A stretch of 64,000 nt of DNA from NCBI RefSeq assembly GCF_018413605.1, contig NZ_JAHCDN010000001.1:1240001-1304000 (forward strand). Direction: 5' to 3'. Position numbers and translations under genes: made by a program. Positions 31,654 to 40,886 of this stretch are shown piece after piece (within the stretch, counting starts at the first letter, position 1; each line of letters starts with the position of its first letter). The stretch is from Variovorax sp. PCZ-1. GTDB lineage: Bacteria > Pseudomonadota > Gammaproteobacteria > Burkholderiales > Burkholderiaceae_C. The notes under the pieces were generated by a model. That model was not told the origin of the DNA, did not search any database, and worked only from the letters and a program-made list of their open reading frames with translations.

Positions 31654-32982
31654 TCAAGGAAACACAAAACCTTGGGATACATCGCCACTGCTCACATTGA
31701 CCGGAGCGACTTGAGTCGAACCCAGGGCTTGCGCAGTGATGCGATAGTTGCCGGCTGCAGCGTTGTCGGCACTCAGTAGTGCTGGTTTGGTGGTTGTTGA
31801 ATAAACCCCGAGCTGAGGTGCCAAACGAGGCAAGCTGATACCGTAGGTGGCGCTGACGGAATCGACCGATAGCTGCGCCAAGCTGACCGTGCCGGCGCTC
31901 GTTAAGACTTGTGTGATGCCAATCGTTGCAGTAGTCGCTGGGGCACCAGCCAATGTCACCGTGCCGCTGACAGCACTCATCGATGATGCGCCGAGTGCAA
32001 ACGGGCTGGCGCTACTGCTCACGGTTGTATTGCCCGCTGCAGTCGCTACTGGAATGCCTGTGATCACTCCGGTTGAGTAGCCCGTACTGTTGATCACCAG
32101 GGTGTAGGTGCCTGCGGGTAGAAAACTGAGGATAAATTGTCCACTGGTGTTGGGCACGGTAGAGCGAATAGACACACCGTTTTGCTGCGCTGACACGATG
32201 GTGTTGCTATTGGCCAGAGGCAAGGCCACATAGCCTTCGATCCCGGTATTGCCGCGTTTGAATACCGACAGCACAGGCTTGAGCTGGTACTTTCCGGAGT
32301 TGCCCGCTTTCACGACTGATTTGCAGGCGTCAAAGTCGATCACCATGTTGGTTTGCTGACTGGCTGCCACATCGAAATCTGTTTTCAACTTCAAGCCGCT
32401 TTGTTGTGCGCTAGGCGTATCAAGAGCGACCTGGCTGCCACCGGTAGGCACCACTGCATTGGCAAATGGGTTGGCTGTGGTGTTGGATGCCAATACCAAG
32501 CGAAGTTGCCTGTATTTACCTGCGGGCAAATTGGTGCTGCCCAGTGGCTCAACGACACCGTTGGTCAGGGTCAGCAAGTCGATGCGTTTTGGCGCGGGCA
32601 GAGCAATCTCACTCCAGCCTGCATCTGCGTCAGAAGCAGTATCGCTCAGATTCACACGCACTTTTTCCACGGTCACATACACATGGTTGTAGCCGCAGGC
32701 AGGCGCATCGGTGAGCCCAACTGACAACGAGCCACTTGGCGCGCCTGTTCCGCCGCTGCCTCCACCGACACCGCCAACACTCGTATTAACCCCGCCGTCC
32801 TCGACGCCACTTACATCGCCGCTAGTAACTCCTGCGCCGCCTACTATGCCGCCTACCGCGCCGGTGCCGCCCCCACCACAAGCAACTAAGAAGGAGGCCA
32901 CCAACCATGCCAACAAACAGGCATTAACTCTGCCAAGCAAGCTGGGCCTTTTAGTTAACTGCGAAGTTGTTGAGCATTGCAT
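31654..32982 (-). CDS. DUF4382-domain lipoprotein
   Basis: The ATG at 32982 is preferred over the frame start at 33045 because AAAAGGG precedes it and a lipoprotein signal follows (LLAWLVASFLVAC, then GGGG). After a Gly/Val-rich spacer of about 45 residues comes the DUF4382-type domain (SLSVGLTDAPACGYNHVYVT, then VEKVRVNLS and LLTLTNGVVEPLG, LPAGKYRQLRLVL). A carboxypeptidase-regulatory-like beta domain follows (GIEGYVALPLANSNTIVSAQ, FLPAGTYTLVINSTGYS). It should sit on the outer membrane or periplasmic face. Its function is unknown. It is divergent from the DUF6502-like gene. Confidence 0.8.
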   Translation of the reverse strand: MQCSTTSQLTKRPSLLGRVNACLLAWLVASFLVACGGGGTGAVGGIVGGAGVTSGDVSGVEDGGVNTSVGGVGGGSGGTGAPSGSLSVGLTDAPACGYNHVYVTVEKVRVNLSDTASDADAGWSEIALPAPKRIDLLTLTNGVVEPLGSTNLPAGKYRQLRLVLASNTTANPFANAVVPTGGSQVALDTPSAQQSGLKLKTDFDVAASQQTNMVIDFDACKSVVKAGNSGKYQLKPVLSVFKRGNTGIEGYVALPLANSNTIVSAQQNGVSIRSTVPNTSGQFILSFLPAGTYTLVINSTGYSTGVITGIPVATAAGNTTVSSSASPFALGASSMSAVSGTVTLAGAPATTATIGITQVLTSAGTVSLAQLSVDSVSATYGISLPRLAPQLGVYSTTTKPALLSADNAAAGNYRITAQALGSTQVAPVNVSSGDVSQGFVFP

Positions 32983-33017
32983 TGATTGCACCCTTTTACC
33001 TGTATACAGGGAGTATA

Positions 33018-33032
33018 TGGGAATTTTTCCCA
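33018..33032. promoter_or_regulatory. Palindrome between the divergent DUF4382 and DUF6502-like genes
   Basis: TGGGAA-TTT-TTCCCA is a perfect 6-bp inverted repeat, 36 bp upstream of the lipoprotein start and about 90 bp upstream of the divergent gene. It is a candidate operator or promoter element. Confidence 0.4.
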
Positions 33033-33122
33033 AAAGCAAGTACAATCAACAAAAAGATTGAAAATGATTAGCGGCGACGAGTGTCATTTTTTACAGTGTT
33101 GCGGAATACTTTATGCAAAATC

Positions 33123-33962
33123 ATGCAGCAAAAAATTGAACTGGTTCAACTGGCGATACTGAAATTGCTCAAACCCGTCGTAAGGCTGGCGCTGAAAACG
33201 GGTTTGAAGTACGCAGAGTTGGATCACTTAATGCGAACCGTCTTGCTTGATGAAGCCAAACTGGTTTTAAGCGAAACTGACCGTCGCGGCAACGTGAGCC
33301 AGCTTGCTTCTGTGACTGGACTGCATCGTAAAGATCTGAGTGTTCGCGTCAAGCAAGCTCAGGCTTCGTTGGTGGATACGCAAATGTCGGTGCCCAGTCG
33401 CGTCTATACACGTTGGCTTCAACTCGCGCGCGAGCATGCGGATTTAGCTCAGTTGACGGTTGCACAAGATGCCGAACAAGAGATTTGCTTTGAGAGTCTC
33501 GTGCTTCAAGAAACAAAAGGCGATGTTCACTACAAAACAGTGCTGGATGAGCTTGAACGTTTAGGTGTGGTGCAGGTGAGCGAGGGAACGGTCGAAATCG
33601 ATCCTAAGGGCTTTGTTCCCAGCAATGACTATCAACTGATGATGTCCTTCCTCGCTGATAACACCAGCGACCACCTCCTTGCGGCTGTGCACAATATTAC
33701 ACAGGCACCCTTGTTTTTGGAGCGCTCGGTATTTGCTGACGGATTGACCGAACAGGCCTGTCAGCAATTGCAGAAAGCCACCCGAGAACGATGGAATGAC
33801 ACACACAGCATCTTGTTTGACAACATTTTGAAAGCTGAAGAAGCGTCTGCGGCGAGCGGTAGCCACCGTATGCGCATCGGCATCTACACATACTATGAGC
33901 CAATGCAAGCGTCGACCCAAGCTGATGCGGTAGGCGAGAGAGCGACAAGCGAAGCGAGTTAA
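33123..33962 (+). CDS. DUF6502-like protein (possible regulator)
   Basis: The ATG at 33123 gives 279 residues; a GTG start at 33081 is possible. The N-terminal half reads ILKLLKPVVRLALKTGLKYA, ELDHLMRTVLLDEAKLVLSE, then SQLASVTGLHRKDLSVRVKQ, which looks like a helix-turn-helix and matches the DUF6502 pattern. The C-terminal half is acidic and helical, with a tail IGIYTYYEP. Members of this group often neighbour DUF4382/DUF5666-type secreted proteins, as here, so a regulatory or partner role is plausible but not shown. Confidence 0.65.
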   Translation: MQQKIELVQLAILKLLKPVVRLALKTGLKYAELDHLMRTVLLDEAKLVLSETDRRGNVSQLASVTGLHRKDLSVRVKQAQASLVDTQMSVPSRVYTRWLQLAREHADLAQLTVAQDAEQEICFESLVLQETKGDVHYKTVLDELERLGVVQVSEGTVEIDPKGFVPSNDYQLMMSFLADNTSDHLLAAVHNITQAPLFLERSVFADGLTEQACQQLQKATRERWNDTHSILFDNILKAEEASAASGSHRMRIGIYTYYEPMQASTQADAVGERATSEAS

Positions 33963-34010
33963 AAGCTAGTTTTGATTTGGATGGTCGCCGCCTAGCGATG
34001 CATGGCCATC

Positions 34011-35060
34011 TCAAATTCCTGCCGGCTTGCGCATCGTGCTCATGCGATCCACTGCTTTCAGCGTGATCGTCTTCAAATCCGCGCCTTGCAGCACGGTGAG
34101 CTTGATCTCGCCTTCAGGTGAAGCACGATCCCAGATTTTTTTGTAGAAGGTCTCAAGTGTGGCGACCTTTGCATCATCCACCGCGAGCACCACATCGCCT
34201 ACTTTCAGGCCTGCGGCTTGTGCGGGGCTGTCTGCGTTGATGCGCATGATTTGTACGCGGCCGCCTTGCTCGGCAGAGGTGAGGCCCAGCCAAGGGCGCT
34301 TGGAGAGTTTGCTGCTGCCGGTTTGCAGCATCTCGGCCATGATGGGCTTGAGCAGGTCAACAGGGACGAACATGTTGCCGGGCAGGCGCACGTTTTGACC
34401 CATCGCATCCATCACGAAGAGGCTGCCGATGCCCAGCAGCTCGCCTTTTTGATTGAAGAGCGGTGCGCCGGAATGGTTTTGCATGGGTGGGCTGGTGAAG
34501 AGGGCGTTTTCGATGTGGTATTCCCAGTAGCCGGAGAAGGCGCGCTTGCTCACTAGCTGGGTCATGTTCACATCGGCATCTTCATCGCGCGATGCGCCGG
34601 TGCTGGCCATGAGGGCTTCGCCGGTTTTGATGTCTGCAGAGCCACCTAGCGCGACGGGGGAGATGCCGCGCAGGGGGACGACAGGGCGGATGAGGCCGAA
34701 GCCGGTGGCGAGGTCGTAAGCGACGACGCGGGCGGGCACGGTTTTTCTGTCGGGTGTGGTGATCTGCACATCATCCGCTTCCAAGATGAGATAGCCGATC
34801 GTGACCACCAAGCCATCTGCGCCGATGACGACGCCGGAGCCGCTGCGACTTGCCCCTAGCGTTTGCGCAGAGCGCGCGCCTTCTGCGGCGGTGACCTGCA
34901 CGCCGACGACGGCGGATTGCGCTTTGGTGAGGGCGTTGATCGTGTCTTGTGCGCTGGCTGGCGAAGTGGTTGATGCAGGAGGGGTGGCGGCTTGCAGCGG
35001 CAATATGAGGAGCGATGCTGATGCTGCTAGCAGGAGTGAAGGGAGTGAATTCAGGCGCAT
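34011..35060 (-). CDS. Trypsin-like (S1C/HtrA-type) PDZ protein with degenerate catalytic site
   Basis: The ATG at 35060 has GGAGATTCATC upstream and begins a signal peptide (MRLNSLPSLLLAASASLLIL, cleaved near LQA). It is preferred over a frame reaching 35285. 349 residues: a protease domain (about 45-240) and one PDZ domain (about 255-335, GGRVQIMRINADSPAQAAGL). The usual catalytic His motif TNxHV reads TIGYLI (Y90), the catalytic Asp region TDLA reads TGFG (G120), and only the Ser remains, in QNHSGAPLFN (S197). It is therefore probably a non-proteolytic binding or sensing protein of the periplasm. Confidence 0.85.
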   Translation of the reverse strand: MRLNSLPSLLLAASASLLILPLQAATPPASTTSPASAQDTINALTKAQSAVVGVQVTAAEGARSAQTLGASRSGSGVVIGADGLVVTIGYLILEADDVQITTPDRKTVPARVVAYDLATGFGLIRPVVPLRGISPVALGGSADIKTGEALMASTGASRDEDADVNMTQLVSKRAFSGYWEYHIENALFTSPPMQNHSGAPLFNQKGELLGIGSLFVMDAMGQNVRLPGNMFVPVDLLKPIMAEMLQTGSSKLSKRPWLGLTSAEQGGRVQIMRINADSPAQAAGLKVGDVVLAVDDAKVATLETFYKKIWDRASPEGEIKLTVLQGADLKTITLKAVDRMSTMRKPAGI

Positions 35061-35146
35061 GATGAATCTCCAGAAGATGAAGATATCTTGCTCTTTAACG
35101 CCGAGGCTTGCAAGCAGATTGCAGCTATTGGAGTCGAATTTTTCAG

Positions 35147-35196
35147 AGCTATATATTTGATAGCTGCTTGCGCAATAAATACGCCGGCTAGAGACC
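35147..35196 (+). repeat. Dispersed ~50-bp repeat, intergenic copy
   Basis: AGCTATATATTTGATAGCTG, then CTTGCGCAATAAATACGCCG and GCTAGAG. A family copy with the variant start GATAGCTGC. It lies upstream of the trypsin-like gene, in the 680-bp gap that runs to lepA. Confidence 0.8.
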
Positions 35197-35448
35197 GTTT
35201 TCCTTTGAGAAATTCGTTTGTCAAGGCATTTTTTGATCAGTCTGATCAAGGCCACAATCGACGTAAGGTTTTGGTGCAAATACAACTTGCTACAAATTCC
35301 TCAAAAGCCTTAGATAAGTTAGTGAGAACCAACAAGACGGGTGTTCTTAGATCGAAAACCGCTAAAATCTAGGTATTGGTTCAATAGTTTTGGGTATATC
35401 AGAGGCTTTGGAATTCATGATGCGGGATGCGCACAGGCCATCCACCTG

Positions 35449-35515
35449 CTATCCACAGGCCTTCCCCAAACCATCCCTGAAACATCCACAAATTTTGTGA
35501 ATAACTTGTTGATAA
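35449..35515. other. Cluster of DnaA-box-like 9-mers
   Basis: Within 67 bp: CTATCCACA (35449-35457, one mismatch to TTWTNCACA), ACATCCACA (35482-35490, two mismatches), TGTGAATAA (35496-35504, a perfect box on the minus strand) and TGTTGATAA (35507-35515, one mismatch). The stretch looks like a piece of a DnaA-binding region, but no dnaA, dnaN or AT-rich unwinding element accompanies it. Confidence 0.4.
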
Positions 35516-35632
35516 CTTCGCGTTGCAAGCCCGCAACGAAGAAAAATTAGAGAATTTTCCCGTGTACCCAAGACGCGCTTGCCCTACAATGAAAGTCCAA
35601 CTATCGCAGTTGCCAATTGATTGTTGGTTTAC

Positions 35633-35663
35633 AGGGCGCGTCACACAACGACGCGCCCTTTTT
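35633..35663 (+). terminator. Strong intrinsic terminator in the lepA upstream region
   Basis: AGGGCGCGTC (35633-35642) and GACGCGCCCT (35650-35659) form a perfect 10-bp stem with a 7-nt loop, then TTTTT. It lies 78 bp before the lepA ATG. No gene ends upstream on this strand, so it may end a short leader or small RNA. A TACAAT at 35585-35590 is a possible -10 element, but no good -35 was found. Confidence 0.85.
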
Positions 35664-35740
35664 CTTGCGCGCTAGTAAATGCACTCTGCTAACTGCCATA
35701 CAGATCAAGCACTTAAAGAAATAGTTTGAGAATTTTGTTG

Positions 35741-37567
35741 ATGAAGCACATTAGAAATTTTTCCATCATCGCGCACATCGATCACGGCAAATCCACGCTC
35801 GCTGATCGTTTGATTCATCGCTGCGGTGGCCTCACAGATCGCGAAATGAGCGAGCAAGTTTTGGATTCGATGGACATCGAGAAAGAGCGTGGGATAACTA
35901 TCAAGGCGCAGACCGCTGCGCTGCAATACAAAGCGCGCGATGGGCAAATTTATAACTTGAATTTGATCGACACACCGGGCCATGTGGACTTCTCTTACGA
36001 AGTCTCTCGCTCACTCTCCGCATGCGAAGGCGCGCTGCTCGTGGTGGATGCATCGCAAGGTGTGGAAGCGCAGACGGTGGCGAACTGCTACACCGCGCTT
36101 GATCTCGGCGTGGAAGTTTCGTGCGTACTGAACAAAATGGATTTGCCGCAGGCTGATCCGGATTCTGCGAAAAAAGAAATCGAAGAAGTGATCGGCTTGG
36201 ATGCCAGCGATGCGATTCCAATTTCGGCGAAGACGGGCATGGGCATCGATGATGTGCTTGAGCTTGTCGTGGCCAAAGTGCCGCCACCGCGTGGAAACCC
36301 GGATGCACCGCTGCGCGCGATGATTGTGGACAGCTGGTTTGATGCTTATGTGGGCGTGGTGATGCTGGTGCGCGTGGTGGACGGGCGCTTGCTCAAGGGC
36401 GACAAGATTCACTTGATGGCGACCGAGACGCAGTACAACGCAGACAGCATTGGTGTGTTCACGCCATCGAACTCGCCGCGCCAATCTCTGGAAGCGGGCG
36501 AGGTGGGCTACATCATTGCGGGCATCAAGGAATTGAAATCGGCTCGCGTGGGCGATACAGTCACGCGCGTGGTCACACGCGGCGAGCTGGGCATGATGAA
36601 TATTGCGCCAGCTTCCGAGCCGCTGCCTGGTTTTAAGGAGATTCAGCCGCAGGTGTTTGCCGGTTTGTACCCAAGCGAATCTAGCCAGTATGAGCAATTG
36701 CGTGATGCGTTGACGAAGCTCCAGCTCAATGATTCCGCGCTGCGCTTTGAGCCGGAAGTCTCGCAGGCGCTGGGCTTTGGTTTCCGCTGCGGTTTCTTGG
36801 GGCTGTTGCACATGGAAATCGTGCAGGAGCGTTTAGAGCGTGAGTTTGACCAAGACCTGATCACCACCGCGCCGAGCGTGGTGTATGAAGTAGTGACCGG
36901 CGGGAAAGATCCTGAGACGCTTCTGGTGGAAAACCCATCGAAGATGCCGGAAGTCTCGCGCATCGAAGAAATCCGCGAGCCGATTGTGGAGGTGCATATT
37001 TATGTGCCGCAAGAATATGTGGGCTCGGTGATGACGCTAGCCAACCAGAAGCGCGGTGTGCAGCTGAATATGGCTTACAAAGGCCGCCAAGTGGTGTTGA
37101 CTTACGACATGCCTTTGGGCGAGATCGTGCTAGATTTCTTTGACAAGCTCAAATCGGTAAGCCGTGGCTATGCCTCGATGGATTACGAATTCAAGGAATA
37201 CCGCGCTTCCGATGTGGTGAAGGTGGATATGCTGCTGAACTCCGACAAGGTGGATGCTTTGTCGATCATCGTTCACCGCACACAGGCGACCTACCGTGGC
37301 CGAGCAGTAGCCGCCAAAATGCGCGAGATCATCAGCCGCCAAATGTATGACGTGATCATTCAAGCGGCGATTGGCGGCAACATCATTGCGCGTGAGACAA
37401 TCAAAGCCTTGCGCAAAAACGTGCTCGCGAAATGCTACGGCGGCGACATCACGCGTAAGAAAAAGCTCTTGGAAAAGCAGAAGGCGGGTAAAAAACGCAT
37501 GAAGCAAATCGGCACGGTGGAAGTGCCGCAAGAAGCGTTTTTGGCTATTTTGCAGGTGGAAGATTAA
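35741..37567 (+). CDS. lepA: Elongation factor 4 (LepA)
   Basis: The ATG at 35741 gives the standard [20 protein letters not shown]; a frame extension to 35726 is ignored. 608 residues. G1 is [10 protein letters not shown]2 is [11 protein letters not shown]3 is DTPGHVDF and G4 is NKMDLP. The LepA-specific C-terminal domain ([20 protein letters not shown], then [20 protein letters not shown]) is complete, ending in [18 protein letters not shown]. It is a ribosome-binding GTPase. It is the first gene of the lepA-lepB-rnc-era-recO cluster; its stop and the lepB start overlap by one base (TAATG). Confidence 0.97.
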   Translation: MKHIRNFSIIAHIDHGKSTLADRLIHRCGGLTDREMSEQVLDSMDIEKERGITIKAQTAALQYKARDGQIYNLNLIDTPGHVDFSYEVSRSLSACEGALLVVDASQGVEAQTVANCYTALDLGVEVSCVLNKMDLPQADPDSAKKEIEEVIGLDASDAIPISAKTGMGIDDVLELVVAKVPPPRGNPDAPLRAMIVDSWFDAYVGVVMLVRVVDGRLLKGDKIHLMATETQYNADSIGVFTPSNSPRQSLEAGEVGYIIAGIKELKSARVGDTVTRVVTRGELGMMNIAPASEPLPGFKEIQPQVFAGLYPSESSQYEQLRDALTKLQLNDSALRFEPEVSQALGFGFRCGFLGLLHMEIVQERLEREFDQDLITTAPSVVYEVVTGGKDPETLLVENPSKMPEVSRIEEIREPIVEVHIYVPQEYVGSVMTLANQKRGVQLNMAYKGRQVVLTYDMPLGEIVLDFFDKLKSVSRGYASMDYEFKEYRASDVVKVDMLLNSDKVDALSIIVHRTQATYRGRAVAAKMREIISRQMYDVIIQAAIGGNIIARETIKALRKNVLAKCYGGDITRKKKLLEKQKAGKKRMKQIGTVEVPQEAFLAILQVED

Positions 37568-38571
37568 TGTCTGAGAAGCTTTTGAAACTGATGCCAAGTA
37601 TCACCACGGTGGTGCTTGCAGCTTTTGTGGCCTACGCTGCTGCTTGGTATTTCAATGCCTTGGAAGGCAATTTTTCGTTGCTGCTCTTCATCGCCACTGT
37701 GGTGACGGGTGTGTATTGGCTGCTGGAGCGCTTTATCTTTTTGCCGGGGCGCGCTCAAGCCGCCGCTCTGATTGAGAGCCAAGCTGTGGCTCGCCAAGAA
37801 GAGCTCACGAAAATGGGTATCACGAAGACGGAAGTACACCAGCAGGAGATGGCGGCTTCTAAAGATGCTGTGCTGCAGCAACCTTGGTGGCTGGATTGGA
37901 CAGCGGGGCTGTTTCCCGTGATCTGCATCGTGTTTTTGCTACGCTCGTTCTTGTTTGAGCCTTTCAAGATTCCGACCGGCTCCATGATCCCGACGCTGTG
38001 GGTCGGCGATCTGATCCTGGTGAACAAATTCACCTACGGCGTGCGTTTGCCAGTGATCAACAAGAAGATCATCGATATGAACAACCCCCAGCGCGGGGAT
38101 GTGATGGTGTTTCGCTATCCGCCGAATCCTAATGTGGATTACATCAAGCGCGTGGTGGGTATTCCGGGTGATCAGGTCAGCTACTTGAACAAAGAGCTGC
38201 GCATCAATGGCGAGCTGGTCAAGCGCACGACCTTGCCAGAATTCTTTGACGAAACGCAAACCACCTATATTCCGCAGTTTGAGGAGCAACTGCCAGGCCA
38301 AGCCAAGCCGCATAAGCTGCTGATTTATCCTGGCGGCTCGATGGGCAACACGCCGATGATGCAGTTCCCCAACTTCCAAAATTGCAACTACAGCATCGAA
38401 GGCGTGAGCTGCAAAGTGCCAGCAGGCCATTACTTCATGATGGGTGACAATCGCGATAATTCCCAAGATTCCCGCTTCTGGGGTTTCGTGCCCGAGCAGA
38501 ATATCGTGGGCAAGGCCTTTTATGTGTGGATGAATTTTGGTAATCTACGCAGAATCGGTTCTTTCCACTGA
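37567..38571 (+). CDS. lepB: Signal peptidase I
   Basis: 334 residues with membrane segments at about 13-56 and 115-130. The catalytic serine is S139 in IPTGSMIPTLWVGDLIL and the catalytic lysine is K194 in DYIKRVVGIPGDQV. Box E, GHYFMMGDNRDNSQDSRFWG, lies near residue 285. It removes signal peptides from exported proteins at the periplasmic face of the inner membrane. It is coupled to lepA by a one-base overlap. Confidence 0.97.
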   Translation: MSEKLLKLMPSITTVVLAAFVAYAAAWYFNALEGNFSLLLFIATVVTGVYWLLERFIFLPGRAQAAALIESQAVARQEELTKMGITKTEVHQQEMAASKDAVLQQPWWLDWTAGLFPVICIVFLLRSFLFEPFKIPTGSMIPTLWVGDLILVNKFTYGVRLPVINKKIIDMNNPQRGDVMVFRYPPNPNVDYIKRVVGIPGDQVSYLNKELRINGELVKRTTLPEFFDETQTTYIPQFEEQLPGQAKPHKLLIYPGGSMGNTPMMQFPNFQNCNYSIEGVSCKVPAGHYFMMGDNRDNSQDSRFWGFVPEQNIVGKAFYVWMNFGNLRRIGSFH

Positions 38572-38600
38572 TCTTTCGTGAATTTATAACAAGGTTAACT

Positions 38601-38945
38601 ATGAAAACTCATCAACGTGGCATCTCTCTGATTGGCTTGCTCTTCGTGGGCGGCGTATTGGCTTTTTGCGGGGTGATTGGCGCGCAGGTTGTGCCGACCT
38701 TGATTGAATATCAGGCCATCGGGAAAGCAGTTAACAAAGTCGCATCGCAAGGTGGTAGCGTTTTGGAGATTCGTAATAGCTTCGATAAGGCGCAGCAGAT
38801 CGACGATTTCAAAGCGATCGCCGGCAAAGATTTGGAGATCAGCAAAAACGGCGACAAAGTCGTCATCAGTTTCGCCTACCAAAAAGAAATCCATCTCGGT
38901 GGCCCTGCTTATCTGACCCTCAAATACGCTGGCAAGAGCAAGTGA
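38601..38945 (+). CDS. DUF4845 membrane protein
   Basis: 114 residues, starting MKTHQRGISLIGLLFVGGVL with a pseudopilin-like N-terminal membrane helix, then a small periplasmic domain (QVVPTLIEYQAIGKAVNKVA) of DUF4845. This family sits between lepB and rnc in most Betaproteobacteria. The role is unknown. It starts 29 bp after lepB. Confidence 0.88.
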   Translation: MKTHQRGISLIGLLFVGGVLAFCGVIGAQVVPTLIEYQAIGKAVNKVASQGGSVLEIRNSFDKAQQIDDFKAIAGKDLEISKNGDKVVISFAYQKEIHLGGPAYLTLKYAGKSK

Positions 38946-38987
38946 TTCAGATGCGTTCGATGGTTCTGGCTGTCAGGGGTAGGGCGC

Positions 38988-39668
38988 ATGTCTGAAGCCT
39001 TGGCGCCTTTGCAAAAGCGCCTGCAACACACTTTTGCCAAACCCGCTTTGCTCACCCAGGCGCTCACGCATCGCAGCTACAGCGCGGATCACAATGAGCG
39101 CTTGGAGTTTTTGGGTGATTCGGTGCTCAATCTCGCTGTCTCTGGGATGCTTTATCAAGCCTTAGGTAGCTTGCATGAAGGCGAGCTCTCGCGGGTACGA
39201 GCCAATTTGGTCAAGCAAGGCACCCTGCATGCCATCGCACAAGAGCTGCATTTGGGCAATTTGATCCGCTTGGGCGAGGGCGAGTTACGCTCAGGGGGCG
39301 CAAAGCGCCCATCAATTCTTGCGGATGCCTTGGAAGCTGTTATTGGCGCTGTGTATCTGGATGCCGGATTTGATAAGGCCGCAGCCCTGGTTCATCGCTT
39401 GTTCGACAAAGTGGAAATCAATCCCGACATGCCAGCCGCAGCCAAGGATGCCAAGACAGAATTGCAAGAATGGCTGCAAGGGCGCAAAATGAAATTGCCT
39501 GCTTATAACGTGATGAGCATCACCGGCGCGGCGCATCGGCAGACCTTTGAAGTGCAATGCAAGATCGAAGAGATGCAACATGAAGCGCGCGGCTTTGGCA
39601 ACTCACGCCGTGCAGCAGAGCAAGAAGCCGCAGCGGCTATGCTCAAGCTGCTGGCGCTGGCTGTTTGA
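38988..39668 (+). CDS. rnc: Ribonuclease III
   Basis: 226 residues. The RNase III domain has the signature [20 protein letters not shown] (about 31-50), the second acidic cluster [20 protein letters not shown], and a C-terminal double-stranded-RNA-binding domain (about 150-225: [20 protein letters not shown] ... [10 protein letters not shown]). It cleaves double-stranded RNA in rRNA and mRNA maturation. GGGTAGGGCGC precedes the ATG. Confidence 0.97.
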   Translation: MSEALAPLQKRLQHTFAKPALLTQALTHRSYSADHNERLEFLGDSVLNLAVSGMLYQALGSLHEGELSRVRANLVKQGTLHAIAQELHLGNLIRLGEGELRSGGAKRPSILADALEAVIGAVYLDAGFDKAAALVHRLFDKVEINPDMPAAAKDAKTELQEWLQGRKMKLPAYNVMSITGAAHRQTFEVQCKIEEMQHEARGFGNSRRAAEQEAAAAMLKLLALAV

Positions 39669-39691
39669 AGCCCTCTACCGAAGCAAGATCT

Positions 39692-39742
39692 TTGCTACTG
39701 ATTTAATAGCGTTGGGTGTAGTATCCATCCCGGCTACTTGCC
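39692..39742 (+). repeat. Degenerate dispersed repeat between rnc and era
   Basis: GCTACTGATTTAATAGCGTT, then GGGTGTAGTATCCATCCCGG and CTACTTGCC. It has the flanks and spacing of the family but a diverged core. Confidence 0.45.
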
Positions 39743-39758
39743 AAAAAAGCTCAAAATT

Positions 39759-40886
39759 ATGAACAAACCAGTCAAACCAGCCAGCTCCAATGATCCGTTG
39801 CTGGATGCTTTCTTCCAAAAGACGGGCGGCTCCGAAGCAGCGCAGCCCGAGCAAGAGCAGGCCGCGCAGCGCTGCGGCATGATCGCCATCGTTGGCAAAC
39901 CCAACGTCGGCAAAAGCACCTTGCTCAACGCCTTGGTCGGCCAAAAAGTCAGCATCACCTCGCGCAAAGCGCAAACCACTCGCCATCGCATCTTGGGCAT
40001 ACGCACGCAAGGCGCAGCGCAATTCGTGTTTGCTGATACGCCTGGCTTCCAAACCCGCCACGGCACGGCGCTGAATCGCTCGCTGAATAAAACCGTCACC
40101 GGCGCTGTGAGCGGCGTGGATTTGATTTTGCTCATCGTGGAAGCGGGGCGCTTGTCGGGTGCAGATGCCAAAGTGCTCTCGCTCTTGGGCAAGCAAGCCA
40201 AAGGCGTGCCTGTCGTTTTGGTGGCCAACAAGCTCGATACCGTGAACCGACGTGCCGATATTGCGCCTTGGTTGCAAGAGGTGCATGCCAAGGGCATGGG
40301 TGCGATCAAGATCGAAGAAGCTGAAAGCGCGGAGGCAGAAGAGGGCGCTGAGGCTGGAGAAGCCGATGAAGGCGATGAAGGCGATGCAGCAGAGATCGAA
40401 GCGATAAAAACCATCCAGTTCGCCGAAATCATCCCCATGAGCGCCAAGCAGAAGAAAGACATCGAGCGCCTGCTCGTCATCTGCGAAAAATATCTCCCCG
40501 AGCAGCCGTGGATTTACACCCAAGACGAAATCACCGACAAATCCGAGCGCTTCATGGCTGGTGAAGTCGTACGCGAAAAGCTCTTTCGCTTCACCGGCGA
40601 TGAGCTGCCCTACACCAGCACCGTCATCATTGATCAATTCAAAGAAGAGCCGGGTAAAACTGCAGGAAGATTTGTCAAAATCGCCGCAACCATCATCGTT
40701 GAGCGCGATTCCCACAAAGCCATGGTCATCGGCGCTGGCGGCGAAGGCTTAAAGCGCATGGGCACCGAAGCCCGCCAAGAACTCGAGCGCCTGATGGATG
40801 CCAAAGTCTTCCTCCAACTCTGGGTCAAAGTGCAAGGTGGCTGGGCGGATAACGCGGAGCGGGTTAAGAGCTTCGGCTACGAATGA
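39759..40886 (+). CDS. era: GTPase Era with N-terminal extension and acidic insertion
   Basis: 375 residues against about 300 for typical Era. Extra parts are a 39-residue N-terminal extension ([20 protein letters not shown]...) and an acidic stretch at about 178-219 ([20 protein letters not shown] and on) between G4 and G5. The rest is normal: G1 [10 protein letters not shown]2 [10 protein letters not shown]3 DTPG, G4 NKLD, G5 PMSAK, and a C-terminal KH domain with [20 protein letters not shown]. Era binds 16S rRNA in 30S assembly. The insertion stays in frame and the reading frame is clean. It is 90 bp after rnc, and the start of recO overlaps its stop by 4 bp. Confidence 0.93.
   Translation: MNKPVKPASSNDPLLDAFFQKTGGSEAAQPEQEQAAQRCGMIAIVGKPNVGKSTLLNALVGQKVSITSRKAQTTRHRILGIRTQGAAQFVFADTPGFQTRHGTALNRSLNKTVTGAVSGVDLILLIVEAGRLSGADAKVLSLLGKQAKGVPVVLVANKLDTVNRRADIAPWLQEVHAKGMGAIKIEEAESAEAEEGAEAGEADEGDEGDAAEIEAIKTIQFAEIIPMSAKQKKDIERLLVICEKYLPEQPWIYTQDEITDKSERFMAGEVVREKLFRFTGDELPYTSTVIIDQFKEEPGKTAGRFVKIAATIIVERDSHKAMVIGAGGEGLKRMGTEARQELERLMDAKVFLQLWVKVQGGWADNAERVKSFGYE

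Noticed and set aside
35061-35285. 75-codon N-terminal extension of the trypsin-like protein
   Set aside because: It would put the signal peptide in mid-protein, runs through a dispersed repeat, and the internal ATG has a good ribosome-binding site.
35449-35515. Chromosomal replication origin
   Set aside because: DnaA-box-like sites are present, but there is no dnaA, dnaN, rpmH or gidA neighbourhood and no AT-rich unwinding region. Kept only as a box cluster.
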